From Paludibacter propionicigenes WB4 (GTDB lineage Bacteria; Bacteroidota; Bacteroidia; Bacteroidales; Paludibacteraceae), in NCBI RefSeq assembly GCF_000183135.1, contig NC_014734.1, positions 1,612,001 to 1,676,000 of the forward strand: 64,000 nt of DNA, in the 5' to 3' direction. The stretch's first letter is position 1, and each line of letters starts with the position of its first letter. A program made the translations under genes and the position numbers. Shown in pieces: positions 18,389 through 26,934 of this stretch. Under the pieces are notes generated by a model, which was given only the letters and a program-made list of their open reading frames with translations, was not told the origin of the DNA and did not search any database.

Positions 18389-18901
18389 ATGGAACTGATA
18401 TCAACTATATTCATCGATTTTGCACTGGCCTTTTGTGTGGCTTTTTGTTGGGGTATCTTATTCGGAACACCGTGGAAAGCATTACTGGCTACCGGCCTGC
18501 TGGGTGGCTTCGGACATGGCATCCGCTTTATCCTGTTACAATCCAATATGGGTTTGGTTGCCGCCACGCTTATTGCATCGGTGTCAATCGGATTGCTGGG
18601 AATTTATGTGGCTCACAAAGTACACAATCCTCCGGTGGTTATTACCATGCCGGCCTGTATCACTATGATTCCCGGCTTGTATGCCTATCGTTCCATGCTG
18701 GCCGGCATTAAGCTTAGCGACCAGGCAATATTAGACAAGAATCCGAATATCATTCCTACCATAGCTCATAACGCTGTGCTTACTTTTTCGTTGTTGTTTA
18801 CGCTGGCTGTGGGTATTTCCATCAGTGCATTGCTGTTCCGCAACAAGAGCGTGAAAGAAATACGCTTCGACAAAAGCCGGACACGGTTGAAAGAAAAATA
18901 A
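18389..18901 (+). CDS. Threonine/serine exporter, ThrE C-terminal half
   Basis: A 170-residue DUF3815-type membrane subunit completing the exporter encoded by the preceding gene. Four to five membrane segments are visible; typical motifs are the region starting AFCWGILFGTP, the glycine-rich ATGLLGGFGHGIRF and the stretch MPACITMIPGLYAYRSM. The basic C-terminus (KEIRFDKSRTRLKEK) is predicted to be cytoplasmic. Confidence 0.88.
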   Translation: MELISTIFIDFALAFCVAFCWGILFGTPWKALLATGLLGGFGHGIRFILLQSNMGLVAATLIASVSIGLLGIYVAHKVHNPPVVITMPACITMIPGLYAYRSMLAGIKLSDQAILDKNPNIIPTIAHNAVLTFSLLFTLAVGISISALLFRNKSVKEIRFDKSRTRLKEK

Positions 18902-19286
18902 CGTGAAGTCAATAAAAAAACGACTTTCCTCCAACAGTAAGGAATGTCGTGCAACTCTGACTTCACACTGGGTTGTACCCAATCCTTACGAAAATACTCA
19001 TTAAATGCACAGAAAGCTTGCGATCCCAGCAACCCAGTTCCATTCATTACTCATCTAATAAATATCTCCGCAAAGACAGATAAAGATAATAAACCCGCAA
19101 TTAGCTTTTAGCGTAAAGGCATTACGGGAAGCATTACAGGCATAATCTCAATTTCAGGTGAAGTGTTTAGGTACTTTTTGCACAACAACCAGTAAATCAA
19201 CGGCCAAAACTATTAATGTACACTACAACATTATCGAACTTTTATTTCATATAATTCCGCAATAATAAAAATAGACCAGCAACAAA
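18902..19286. other. 385-base spacer between convergent exporter and anfA-type genes
   Basis: No open frame of note, RNA gene or strong hairpin with T-run was found between the two converging stop codons. It forms the left boundary of the nitrogenase region; no integrase, IS end or duplicated tRNA fragment is seen. Confidence 0.4.
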
Positions 19287-20897
19287 TTAGTCTTTGAATT
19301 TTCTATAATCAATTCTAAACTTGTCTAGACGCAACCCCAAAATTCTTCGGGTTAATCCTAAATCATCTGCTGCTGCCGATACATTTCCTCTGTGATTTTC
19401 CAGTGCTTCTACAATCATTTCGTATTCTACAACCTCAAGTTTTGCAACTAATCCCTTTTTAAATTCTGTACTGATCTGCATTGCAGATTGAAGTGACAGA
19501 GGAAGATCGTAGGCATGAATAACATTATCATCGGACATAATAACAGCCCTTTCAATAACATTTTCTAATTCGCGAACATTACCCGGCCAGGAATAGGAAA
19601 GTAGTATTTCTTGTACCGTCGTTGAAATACGTTTTATTTCTTTATCAAACTTCTTGACAAAATGTGATACAAAATACTCGGCAAGAATTATAATGTCGCT
19701 GCTTCGTTCGCGCAGTGGCGGAATGAGTATTGGGAAAACATTCAAACGATAATACAAATCTTCTCTGAACGTTCCTTCTTTTACCATTTTAAACAAATCT
19801 CTGTTGGTGGCTGCGATAACCCGAATGTCTACTTTAATTGTGCTATTGCCACCTACCCGCTCGAAAGAGCGCTCTTGTAAAATTCTGAGCAGTTTTGCCT
19901 GCATGGGTAAAGACAGTTCACCGACTTCATCCATAAATATTGTACCTCCATTGGCATCTTCAAATCGACCTTTTCGTGTCTTATCTGCGCCGGTAAAAGA
20001 TCCCTTTTCGTGTCCGAAAAGCTCACTCTCAACCACACTCTCGGGCAAAGCTGCACAATTAAACTTTATAAATGGAGCACTGGCCTCGGGACTATTGTAA
20101 TGTATAGCACTGGCCACCAACTCCTTTCCCACTCCACTCTCGCCCAGAAGCAGCACAGTAGATTTAGTTTTCGATATTTTGTTGATCAATGAATATACTT
20201 CATGCATCGGCTTTGAATTACCGATGATGTTTGATGGATGGAATTTTTCTTTAAGTGCATCTTTAAGGCGCTCATTTTCTAATTTCAGAAAGGTACTTTC
20301 TTCATTATCAATGAGGTATAATTCTACTGCCTGAGCAATCATAGTTGCAATTATTCCCAGAATTTCTACATCATATCTTAGTAATTCCGGTTTATCGCAT
20401 ATTCTTTCCACACTGATAGCACCAAGAACTTTCTTGCCCAGTTTAATAGGAATACAAACAAAAGAAAGCTCTGCATCGGCAGGTGTCCTAAGACTTTTCG
20501 TCCTGTTCAGGAAATCGGGCTCATCGCCTATGCGGGGCACCACAACCACCTCACCTGTTTCTACGACTTTACCTGTTATGCCTTCACCAATAGAGTAAAC
20601 TCCTCTAATTTCTTCCTTTTCCGTTAGCCCAATGCTATCATGGATAAATATCTTGCCTGTCTTGCTATCGAACAGGTTTACCATACCTCTTACTACACCC
20701 ATATCTTCTTTCATTATTTTCAACAAAAGAGATAAGGTGTCTTTTAAGTTCTCATTCTCAATTACGATCTCACTCATGTGAAATAACGGAGTAAGCATTT
20801 CACCACGGCACTTAATTATATTGTCTAATTCTCTACCATGGCAATAATGGATAATTTGTTGTTCTCCTACTGATATTCTGATCTTTTGAGTGTTCAT
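19287..20897 (-). CDS. AnfA/NifA-type sigma-54-dependent activator
   Basis: A 536-residue enhancer-binding protein expected to switch on the neighbouring Fe-nitrogenase operon. Domain order: N-terminal tail with Cys19 and Cys30; GAF domain (about 45-195); AAA+ domain (about 222-450) with Walker A GESGVGKE (252-259), the sigma-54 contact loop GSFTGA (299-304, Ser in place of the common Ala) and Walker B FMDE (321-324); and a Fis-type helix-turn-helix (about 490-530, AADDLGLTRRILGLRLDKF). The linker between the AAA+ and DNA-binding domains has no CxxxxC motif, so direct oxygen sensing of the rhizobial NifA kind is unlikely. It follows the binding-protein gene by 121 bases. AnfA is favoured over NifA only from context. 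Confidence 0.88.
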   Translation of the reverse strand: MNTQKIRISVGEQQIIHYCHGRELDNIIKCRGEMLTPLFHMSEIVIENENLKDTLSLLLKIMKEDMGVVRGMVNLFDSKTGKIFIHDSIGLTEKEEIRGVYSIGEGITGKVVETGEVVVVPRIGDEPDFLNRTKSLRTPADAELSFVCIPIKLGKKVLGAISVERICDKPELLRYDVEILGIIATMIAQAVELYLIDNEESTFLKLENERLKDALKEKFHPSNIIGNSKPMHEVYSLINKISKTKSTVLLLGESGVGKELVASAIHYNSPEASAPFIKFNCAALPESVVESELFGHEKGSFTGADKTRKGRFEDANGGTIFMDEVGELSLPMQAKLLRILQERSFERVGGNSTIKVDIRVIAATNRDLFKMVKEGTFREDLYYRLNVFPILIPPLRERSSDIIILAEYFVSHFVKKFDKEIKRISTTVQEILLSYSWPGNVRELENVIERAVIMSDDNVIHAYDLPLSLQSAMQISTEFKKGLVAKLEVVEYEMIVEALENHRGNVSAAADDLGLTRRILGLRLDKFRIDYRKFKD

Positions 20898-21018
20898 TCT
20901 TATATCCCCTTCTTTGCTATTTGTTTTGAATCAATTATTACATCACAGGTAGCCCTGCAGTATGCATGTAAATTGGCTTTAAAATATTAGATATAGGGTT
21001 ATAGCAGTCACAAATTAT

Positions 21019-22155
21019 TTAAAGTCGCCTTCGGATATCTTCTTTCATGGCATGCATGTCACAATTTCGAATGAAGTCCCATCCTATCCAGTTCAGTTTT
21101 GATCCGGGGAAGTTGTTTTTTACTTTTGGATTGGTAGATACCAGACCATATTCCTCCATCATTTTTCCAACTTCTTCTCCCATGAGGAAACGGATCATTT
21201 CTTTATACTTATCATAAGCTCCTTTTCTTATCAATACCTGGATAGGCAATAAAATAGCACCGTCTACAGGCCAAATCAAATCGTAGTCTGTAGTATTCTG
21301 TATTCTTTTGGCATAGGAATAAGGCATTACATATACTGCTGCATTAATTTTATTTCCAGAATTAATGGTTGACAGCATTTCTTCGGGGTGAATCCGTAAT
21401 AAGGTATTTTTCGACAGCTGGTCAACAGCTTCGTATCCGTATTCCTTTACATAATGAGCAAAAACTGTATTGCAATGGAAATCTATGTCTCCGCAAAAAA
21501 CAATGCTATTCTTCAAAGCGGGGTTAAGCAGCTCATACCATTCCCGCGGTGGCTGGATGGTTTCGTATTTTGCTTTATTCACTACCATAACCATGGCTTC
21601 AGCACCGATAAAACCGAATATACGGGAAGCATAATTGATATTTGTACCGGAAAATATTGAGTGTGAGGCTTGATTGAAAGTCTCAAAATTCCTGTCGTTC
21701 AATAATCTACTGGTTCTGTGGTATATGCTGTTGACATCTGTTGTTATCAGAATTTCAGGAAACTGATTGGCCGACGACAGGGTTTCAATTTTATTATAAA
21801 AAACATTTTCGAGGTAAGTGCTTCCGGAAAAAAACACTGAGCCATGACCCTCTTCGGCATACTGGGGAAATTGCTCTGCAAATAATGATTTGAATGCAGC
21901 TTGAATGCTCACAGGCAGAATAGATACAAAGAATATTTTAGCTTTGTGCTTTTTCAACTGAGGCATATCATAACGTATGGTTTCCAGATTTATCTCCTTA
22001 TTGGACATAATCGGAAATGCAGAGTTACTGTTTAGTAAATCTTTAGTCAGACTTGTTTCTACGTTGCCCGGCTTCTGCGCTAAATCTCCAAATGGAATAG
22101 CCTCAATTATCTCATCCTTTACGGAGGATATTTCGTACTTCTTTTGTTTCTTCAT
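21019..22155 (-). CDS. Substrate-binding-protein homologue without signal peptide
   Basis: A 378-residue protein with the fold pattern of periplasmic type-2 binding proteins of ABC transporters (AfuA-like: GTNINYASRIFGFIGAEAMV, PREWYELLNPALKNSIVFCG, then FHCNTVFAHYVKEYGYEAVD). It lacks any signal peptide: the N-terminus is charged (MKKQKKYEISSVKDEIIEA) and followed by a 70-residue extension. No permease or ATPase gene is adjacent. It is placed between anfO and the activator, behind a candidate sigma-54 promoter, which suggests a cytoplasmic ligand sensor or metal/anion carrier for the nitrogenase system. The ligand is unknown; a metal or oxyanion is a guess. Confidence 0.65.
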   Translation of the reverse strand: MKKQKKYEISSVKDEIIEAIPFGDLAQKPGNVETSLTKDLLNSNSAFPIMSNKEINLETIRYDMPQLKKHKAKIFFVSILPVSIQAAFKSLFAEQFPQYAEEGHGSVFFSGSTYLENVFYNKIETLSSANQFPEILITTDVNSIYHRTSRLLNDRNFETFNQASHSIFSGTNINYASRIFGFIGAEAMVMVVNKAKYETIQPPREWYELLNPALKNSIVFCGDIDFHCNTVFAHYVKEYGYEAVDQLSKNTLLRIHPEEMLSTINSGNKINAAVYVMPYSYAKRIQNTTDYDLIWPVDGAILLPIQVLIRKGAYDKYKEMIRFLMGEEVGKMMEEYGLVSTNPKVKNNFPGSKLNWIGWDFIRNCDMHAMKEDIRRRL

Positions 22156-22283
22156 AACTCAAACCTTTTCAAAAAAAACACCTATAATAAAAGCAATCTT
22201 ACGTTATACATAAAAAAGAATATCGCTATTGATAAAAAAAAGACAATTTGCTATATAATAGCTAATTGTTATTTTAAAATTCG

Positions 22284-22299
22284 TTCAATTTACATGCCA
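22284..22299 (-). promoter_or_regulatory. Candidate sigma-54 promoter for the binding-protein/activator pair
   Basis: On the minus strand it reads TGGCATG-TAAA-TTGAA. The invariant GG and the 10-base spacing to the -12 dinucleotide fit sigma-54, but the -12 is GA instead of GC. The same variant occurs before anfH. It lies about 130 bases upstream of the start codon at 22155. Confidence 0.38.
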
Positions 22300-22589
22300 G
22301 CTAAAATCAAAACATAATTATCTATGAATGTGTAAAATACAAAAAAGCCACTTAATTTATTCATACATTTAGGAAGAATAGCCCTCAATATACCTACATA
22401 AAAGTAAAGAAATACAGTTCGGATTTGGTATAAAAACACGGCTTGGATTAAATTCCATCGCTTTTGTCTGAATCCCGTGCCAAATAGACACAATAAGGGA
22501 ATGTTCTTTTGAAACATCCCCTATAAAGCCACTTCGACTGGTGTCATGTGTCTGTCGTCCAAGACTGGTGTCATGCGTCGAGGCTGACT

Positions 22590-22605
22590 TGTGTGATTTT
22601 GAACA
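22590..22605. promoter_or_regulatory. Candidate NifA/AnfA-type upstream site TGT-N10-ACA
   Basis: TGTGTGATTTTGAACA matches the NifA upstream activator core exactly. It lies about 290 bases upstream of the candidate promoter at 22284, farther than usual; a chance match in a region this size is possible. Confidence 0.28.
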
Positions 22606-22690
22606 TAATACCGTGCAATCTAAGATTTGACTAAAAGCTATGGCGTGATTTACTTTTACGAATTTGTAGAATTATTTATCCATTGACAGT

Positions 22691-23440
22691 TTATTTATTT
22701 TCAATAGGTTGCGGCGCACATACCCCGACGCTATTACAACCGAATGAGGAACAAGAGTCATCCAAACTGTTTATAAATGTTGTATCGGCAGATTTCCGAA
22801 TCTCCAAACCTGTGTTGAAATCTATGGGAATCAACGTGAGGCAAAGAATACCATCACCCATTTCGTCGACTATCGATGAGAGTTGAAAAAGTTCCATAGA
22901 TTGCTCAAGCCATTTAGGACTTTGCCTGCAAATAATGATCAGCTCCCGAAAATTAACGCTTTGTAAAAACGGAATAAGCACGCTTTTCGAACTGAGCGAA
23001 GCATCACAGTCTATCAAAGTGGCTAAGTCCAGTTCATAAACTGCATCTTCTTCTTTACCAACAAGCGTAGGTGCTGCAACTATCCGGTTCTGCTCCTGCT
23101 CCGCTATTGCTTTTCCAACTTCCTGCTTAATATGATTCAGTAAACTTTCATCAAGAAATAATCCTTTAACCTTCCAAACACCTATATGAAAATCAGACAA
23201 ATACGAATTGGCAATGCCCTGAACATTTTCGACAACCAGCAAATCACACCCATCAAATTCTGAAATGAGCATCCTTATATTTCGGAGCACCTCATTCATA
23301 CTCGGCTCTGAACCAAAAACCATCGGAACCTGACGAATACACTTCCAGTAACCGCTTTCATCGGAGTATACTTCTACAACACCTGTTGAGAAAAAAGGCA
23401 ATACACGTCCGAATTTATCAACAAAAATCGCTATTTTCAT
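22691..23440 (-). CDS. anfO: AnfO-family nitrogenase accessory protein, second copy
   Basis: A 249-residue homologue of AnfO, found only with Fe-only nitrogenase operons and required in some diazotrophs for growth on the Fe enzyme. It begins KIAIFVDKFGRVLPFFSTGV and contains CDLLVVENVQGIANSYL and YELDLATLIDCD, each aligned with the paralogue encoded at 23537. The C-terminus has three cysteines (Cys230, Cys235, Cys241; CSSFGCNSVGVC), suggesting a metal or cluster contact. It starts 96 bases after the first copy ends. Biochemical function is not settled for the family; the duplication is the unusual feature. Confidence 0.85.
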   Translation of the reverse strand: MKIAIFVDKFGRVLPFFSTGVVEVYSDESGYWKCIRQVPMVFGSEPSMNEVLRNIRMLISEFDGCDLLVVENVQGIANSYLSDFHIGVWKVKGLFLDESLLNHIKQEVGKAIAEQEQNRIVAAPTLVGKEEDAVYELDLATLIDCDASLSSKSVLIPFLQSVNFRELIIICRQSPKWLEQSMELFQLSSIVDEMGDGILCLTLIPIDFNTGLEIRKSADTTFINSLDDSCSSFGCNSVGVCAPQPIENK

Positions 23441-23536
23441 AAACTTACATATTCACTCCCAAGCATTTAAAGGAGATATTGAATAATCGTAAAATCGTCT
23501 CATTTGATGTCACTTCCGGGAAGAAACATCAGAAAT

Positions 23537-24226
23537 TTAGCAACCACCCGATGAACAACCACCTCCCATTCCGGGAATATGCACGCATTGTCTAAAGCTT
23601 ATATCTTCACCCCAAACAGCTGGTTTTACAGTAGCTATAAAAAGCTCTGATTCAATTTTTTCTAATTCTGATACTAATTGAAAAGCTTCAATAACTTTAT
23701 TGAACCATTTAGGAAGATGGGTGCATTTTATTCGAAGTTTCCGGAAACTGGTTTCTTTCATAAACGGAATTAAAATATCCATCGAATTGAGTCCCGAACT
23801 TTCTTCTAATATTGCTGCTAAGTCAATCTCATATTCGGCATCCTGCTCACGCCCAATCAAGATAGGACGCACAGTCACGACTTCAGGTTTTACAAGAGCT
23901 TTTGTCAATTCCTTTTGAACGAAATCAAGCAATTCAGGCAAAAATAGCCCACTAAATTTCCATATACCGATTCCTTTTTCCTGCAATAAAGCCGTTGGAA
24001 GCCCTTTTATATTTTCGACAATGAGCAAGTTACAATCTTCAAATTCAGAAGTCAGCATATTTATCTTTAGTTGTACATCTGCTAAATCTCGTTGAAATGT
24101 CATATCAAACGGAATCTGATTTATACATTCCCATTTTGATGCATCATCGGAATAGATCTCCACTATTCCTGAACTATAGAAAGGAAGTATCTGATTGTAA
24201 TCGTTTATAAATACTGCTATTTTCAT
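23537..24226 (-). CDS. anfO: AnfO-family nitrogenase accessory protein, first copy
   Basis: A 229-residue AnfO homologue: KIAVFINDYNQILPFYSSGI at the N-terminus, CNLLIVENIKGLPTALL, then YEIDLAAILEE and LPKWFNKVIEAFQLV. The C-terminus is a short Cys/Gly tail, GMGGGCSSGGC (Cys224, Cys229). Its similarity to the following gene indicates a tandem duplication with divergence, mainly in the tails. It is probably cytoplasmic and acts on maturation or electron supply of the AnfDGK protein. Confidence 0.87.
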   Translation of the reverse strand: MKIAVFINDYNQILPFYSSGIVEIYSDDASKWECINQIPFDMTFQRDLADVQLKINMLTSEFEDCNLLIVENIKGLPTALLQEKGIGIWKFSGLFLPELLDFVQKELTKALVKPEVVTVRPILIGREQDAEYEIDLAAILEESSGLNSMDILIPFMKETSFRKLRIKCTHLPKWFNKVIEAFQLVSELEKIESELFIATVKPAVWGEDISFRQCVHIPGMGGGCSSGGC

Positions 24227-24229
24227 TGG

Positions 24230-24268
24230 AATTGGTTCGTTGGTTCATTGGTTCATTGGTTCATTAGT
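24230..24268. repeat. Octamer tandem repeat TTGGTTCA
   Basis: Four to five successive copies of TTGGTTCR, the last degraded, in the spacer between the split-barrel gene and anfO. Other spacers of this window have comparable short tandem repeats (16619-16650, 37479-37511, 37568-37616). Confidence 0.6.
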
Positions 24269-24338
24269 TAATGAATTATCAACTATTAGCTGTAAACTCC
24301 TCACTGCCGACTAATAACTACAACCTTGTAACTCGTAA

Positions 24339-24809
24339 CTATTTAAAGTATTTCCCTGTTGTTACTGCTGGAGTTATTTCTATTACTCCGGTTGCTTTAA
24401 GCATTGCAGGCGGATAGGATTTACCGGTATGCTGCGGGGTAAATTTCTTTACCACTTCATCCAACACCTGTATTTTTAGTGCATCATCGTCTACGAGTTT
24501 TGCTATACCTAAAATGATAACACTCTGATAATCGGTATTCGTATCGCACGGAAGTTCCGGATCGTGTATTAATCCATTCATTTTGAATACTTCAAAACCA
24601 ATTTTAGGATTAGCTTTCAAATAATCGATTTTTTGTCCTACACACAAACCATGAATATATATTTTACCTTCTATTACCACGTAATGTACGGGGGTGATAT
24701 ACGGAAAACCTTCAAGTGAAACCGTTCCTAAATTCCCAACTGATTGGCTTACAAGTAAAGCACTTATTTCCTCTTCCGACAGAGGATGTTCTTTCATTCG
24801 TCCTTGCAT
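24339..24809 (-). CDS. Pyridoxamine 5'-phosphate oxidase-family split-barrel protein
   Basis: A 156-residue flavin- or heme-binding split barrel. Typical elements are VGNLGTVSLEGFPYITPVHY, IYIHGLCVGQKIDYLKANP, VGFEVF-like IGFEVFKMNG, YQSVIILGIAKLVDD and MLKATGVIEITPAVTTGKYF. It lies inside the nitrogenase gene string. In Rhodobacter capsulatus the protein Anf3 encoded with the Fe nitrogenase has been described as a heme/flavin oxidase (from memory). An analogous role in oxygen or electron handling is a reasonable inference, not a homology statement. It starts 38 bases after the HEPN-like gene. Confidence 0.8.
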   Translation of the reverse strand: MQGRMKEHPLSEEEISALLVSQSVGNLGTVSLEGFPYITPVHYVVIEGKIYIHGLCVGQKIDYLKANPKIGFEVFKMNGLIHDPELPCDTNTDYQSVIILGIAKLVDDDALKIQVLDEVVKKFTPQHTGKSYPPAMLKATGVIEITPAVTTGKYFK

Positions 24810-24847
24810 AATATTGTCTTGTTTATAAATATCAAAAAATTAGATTT

Positions 24848-25336
24848 CTAGACGGCAAGTTCTTGCTGCATTAATGCTTTCAGTGAAGCTATGCGTTGCT
24901 GACTAAATAGTTTCTGAACCTCCACACACAGAACCAGCACATTCTCCATATCAGTCTCATCCGGGTTGGGATGCCGATATTCGTCGATAGAACAGATTCC
25001 GAAAATCCAGTCCATGGCTTTAATACGTCTATTGAGATCTTTGGGCACTTCCATAAAGTTTTCAACCGATCGCATTAGTGTTATATAGTTATGATTTCGA
25101 GGATCTTCACCATATAAATCGCAAAGAGCCACCAGGTAACGCTCAAGCGCTACAGATGCGATATTAAAAACCAGACTGGGACGTTGTCCGCTGTTTTTGA
25201 ACTGAAGTGCACGGCTATAATAAGCTTCTCCGTCAAAATAGTTGATAAAGAATGCTTCTTCGTCAATCATTACCGAATCCAACTCAATCATAATTTCTTT
25301 CTCCTGATTAATAGCTCCGAATACCGATACTTTCAA
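24848..25336 (-). CDS. HEPN-like helical protein in the Fe-nitrogenase operon, unknown
   Basis: A 162-residue protein not assigned to a named nitrogenase family. Residues 35-145 look all-helical and HEPN-like: EAYYSRALQFKNSGQRPSLV, then NIASVALERYLVALCDLYGE, the segment HNYITLMRSVENFM and a terminal YRHPNPDETD before the last helix. The ribonuclease signature Rx4-6H of toxic HEPN proteins is not clearly present, so a scaffold or ligand-binding role is more likely than RNase activity. Residues 1-30 (KVSVFGAINQEKEIMIELDS) are a small separate beta element. It lies 74 bases after anfK, in the position where accessory genes follow in other anf operons. Confidence 0.55.
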   Translation of the reverse strand: MKVSVFGAINQEKEIMIELDSVMIDEEAFFINYFDGEAYYSRALQFKNSGQRPSLVFNIASVALERYLVALCDLYGEDPRNHNYITLMRSVENFMEVPKDLNRRIKAMDWIFGICSIDEYRHPNPDETDMENVLVLCVEVQKLFSQQRIASLKALMQQELAV

Positions 25337-25410
25337 ACAGTTACCGGTATCTGGATTGATGGATAAATAAAAAGTAATTTAAGTCTCCCTACGGGAAATT
25401 CGAGGAGTTT

Positions 25411-26802
25411 TCACCACACATTCAACACCCACTCTTTGTTGTGTTTGTATTCCATGTCGGTAAAAATGTGGTTTGCCATTTCTTCGGCTAACCAAATAGC
25501 ACCTTCGTATCCTACCACCGGATGACGGAAACCTCCTGCGCGGTCGTAAACCGGATAGCCCACACGCACCATTGGGATATTGTAATCGATAGGTATAAAT
25601 CGTCCTTTGGAATGACCCAAAATCAAATCCAATTTCAAACCTTTGTTTTTGATACGATCTTCCAGTTCCCAAAAATCGGCATTGGTTATCACTTCCATCT
25701 CGAAGGCTAAATTATCAAGCATATTTACAATCCGTTGATCGGTTTTGTAACCACCGTTATCGTCGCCCAAAAGCAATAAAACAGGTTCCATTTCCAGATC
25801 AATGCAGTATTCGGCCAATCCGATCACCAAATCAGGATTTCCGTAAATAGCCACTTTTTTCCCGGCTAAAAACATATGAGACACATCGGCAATGGCATCT
25901 AGTGCAATTCCACGCTTGCGAACCAACGATTCAGGAATAGCTTTGCCTGTCATTTTCTTTACATTAGCCAGAAATGTGTCTGTATTGCGAATACCTATCG
26001 GAGTAGGCCCAATGATAGCCGGAACATCAAACTCATTTTCGAGATATTGTGCTGCTTTGGCACCTTCATATTTATTCAGCGCTATCGTTCCAATGGCGTT
26101 GGCCGTGCTTTGCAAATCAGCAATGGTTGTTTCGCCATGCGACACGTGGTTGCCATCAGGCATAATAGGCGAATCGAAAGTTTCGATTTCGAACAAAACG
26201 GTAGCATCCACCTTCATTTCAGCCAGTAAAGCTTTTAGCTCAGTCACATCGGCAGGGTTTACCCAGCCTGTGATGAGGTTGATTTTACCATTCTTTTCGG
26301 CTTCTTTTTTTGCAAAATGTTCTACAAAAGCTTTCACAGCCACATCGTAGCCGCTTATCTGACTGCCCACAAAACTAGGAGTGTGGATAGGAATAAGATG
26401 CACTTCACGATCAGGGTATTTGGTTTTCAAAAGACCGGCTTCCAGTTTTGAAACAACACCGTCCACATCATCTCCGATTACCTCGGTAGAGCAGGTGGTG
26501 ATAATAGGAATAACTTTCAATTCGGGATAACGCATCAACAATACGTCCACCCCTTGTTCTACGCGGTGTAGCGCACCGAATACAGCTGCATCTTCGTGAA
26601 CAGAAGATGAGGCTAACTCAAAACTTTCCTTAAAATGTTGCGACATGGTAAGACGCACAAACATTACACAGCCCTGACCTCCGTGGACGAGACCGATACA
26701 ATCTTTTACACCTATACTTACATACTGAGCACCGGCCGGTTGGCAAGTGAAAATCGGATTAATGGTTCCGACTCTATCTTTTACTTTTATACTGCAACTC
26801 AT
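25411..26802 (-). CDS. anfK: AnfK, Fe-only nitrogenase beta subunit
   Basis: The beta subunit of the FeFe protein; with AnfD it holds the P-cluster that passes electrons from AnfH to the cofactor. The three P-cluster cysteines are visible: Cys20 (FTCQPAGAQY), Cys45 (GGQGCVMFVR) and Cys104 (ITTCSTEVIGDDVDG). 463 residues, the short form typical of AnfK and VnfK (MoFe NifK is longer at the N-terminus). The internal NLITGWVNPADV and IGPTPIGIRNTD agree with AnfK. It starts 132 bases after anfG, the largest gap inside the structural genes; no extra promoter was recognised there. Confidence 0.96.
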   Translation of the reverse strand: MSCSIKVKDRVGTINPIFTCQPAGAQYVSIGVKDCIGLVHGGQGCVMFVRLTMSQHFKESFELASSSVHEDAAVFGALHRVEQGVDVLLMRYPELKVIPIITTCSTEVIGDDVDGVVSKLEAGLLKTKYPDREVHLIPIHTPSFVGSQISGYDVAVKAFVEHFAKKEAEKNGKINLITGWVNPADVTELKALLAEMKVDATVLFEIETFDSPIMPDGNHVSHGETTIADLQSTANAIGTIALNKYEGAKAAQYLENEFDVPAIIGPTPIGIRNTDTFLANVKKMTGKAIPESLVRKRGIALDAIADVSHMFLAGKKVAIYGNPDLVIGLAEYCIDLEMEPVLLLLGDDNGGYKTDQRIVNMLDNLAFEMEVITNADFWELEDRIKNKGLKLDLILGHSKGRFIPIDYNIPMVRVGYPVYDRAGGFRHPVVGYEGAIWLAEEMANHIFTDMEYKHNKEWVLNVW

Positions 26803-26934
26803 AATTTTACTTTTCCTTTAGTTAGTCGTTTCGGAAAGCAAAACCGGAGGAGTTATTGACAGAGCTGTAGTGTTAACTAAAACAACTTTTTTGACTCCAA
26901 TCCGTTTTTTTGCTTTCGACAAACAAATTAATTA

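Larger units (their letters stand above)
22156..22690. other. 535-base regulatory spacer between anfO and binding-protein genes
   Basis: No gene is seen. It contains a candidate -24/-12 promoter (22284-22299), a TGT-N10-ACA site (22590-22605) and two direct repeats GACTGGTGTCATGYGTC at 22536-22552 and 22563-22579 (16 of 17 identical). The region probably separates two transcription units of the nitrogenase cluster. Confidence 0.5.

Noticed and set aside
20898-21018. Separate sigma-54 promoter for the activator gene
   Set aside because: No GG-N10-GC or GA arrangement resembling the other two boxes was found; cotranscription with the binding-protein gene is simpler.
24230-24268. CRISPR-like array
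   Set aside because: The units are 8 bases without spacers, and no cas gene is present in the window.
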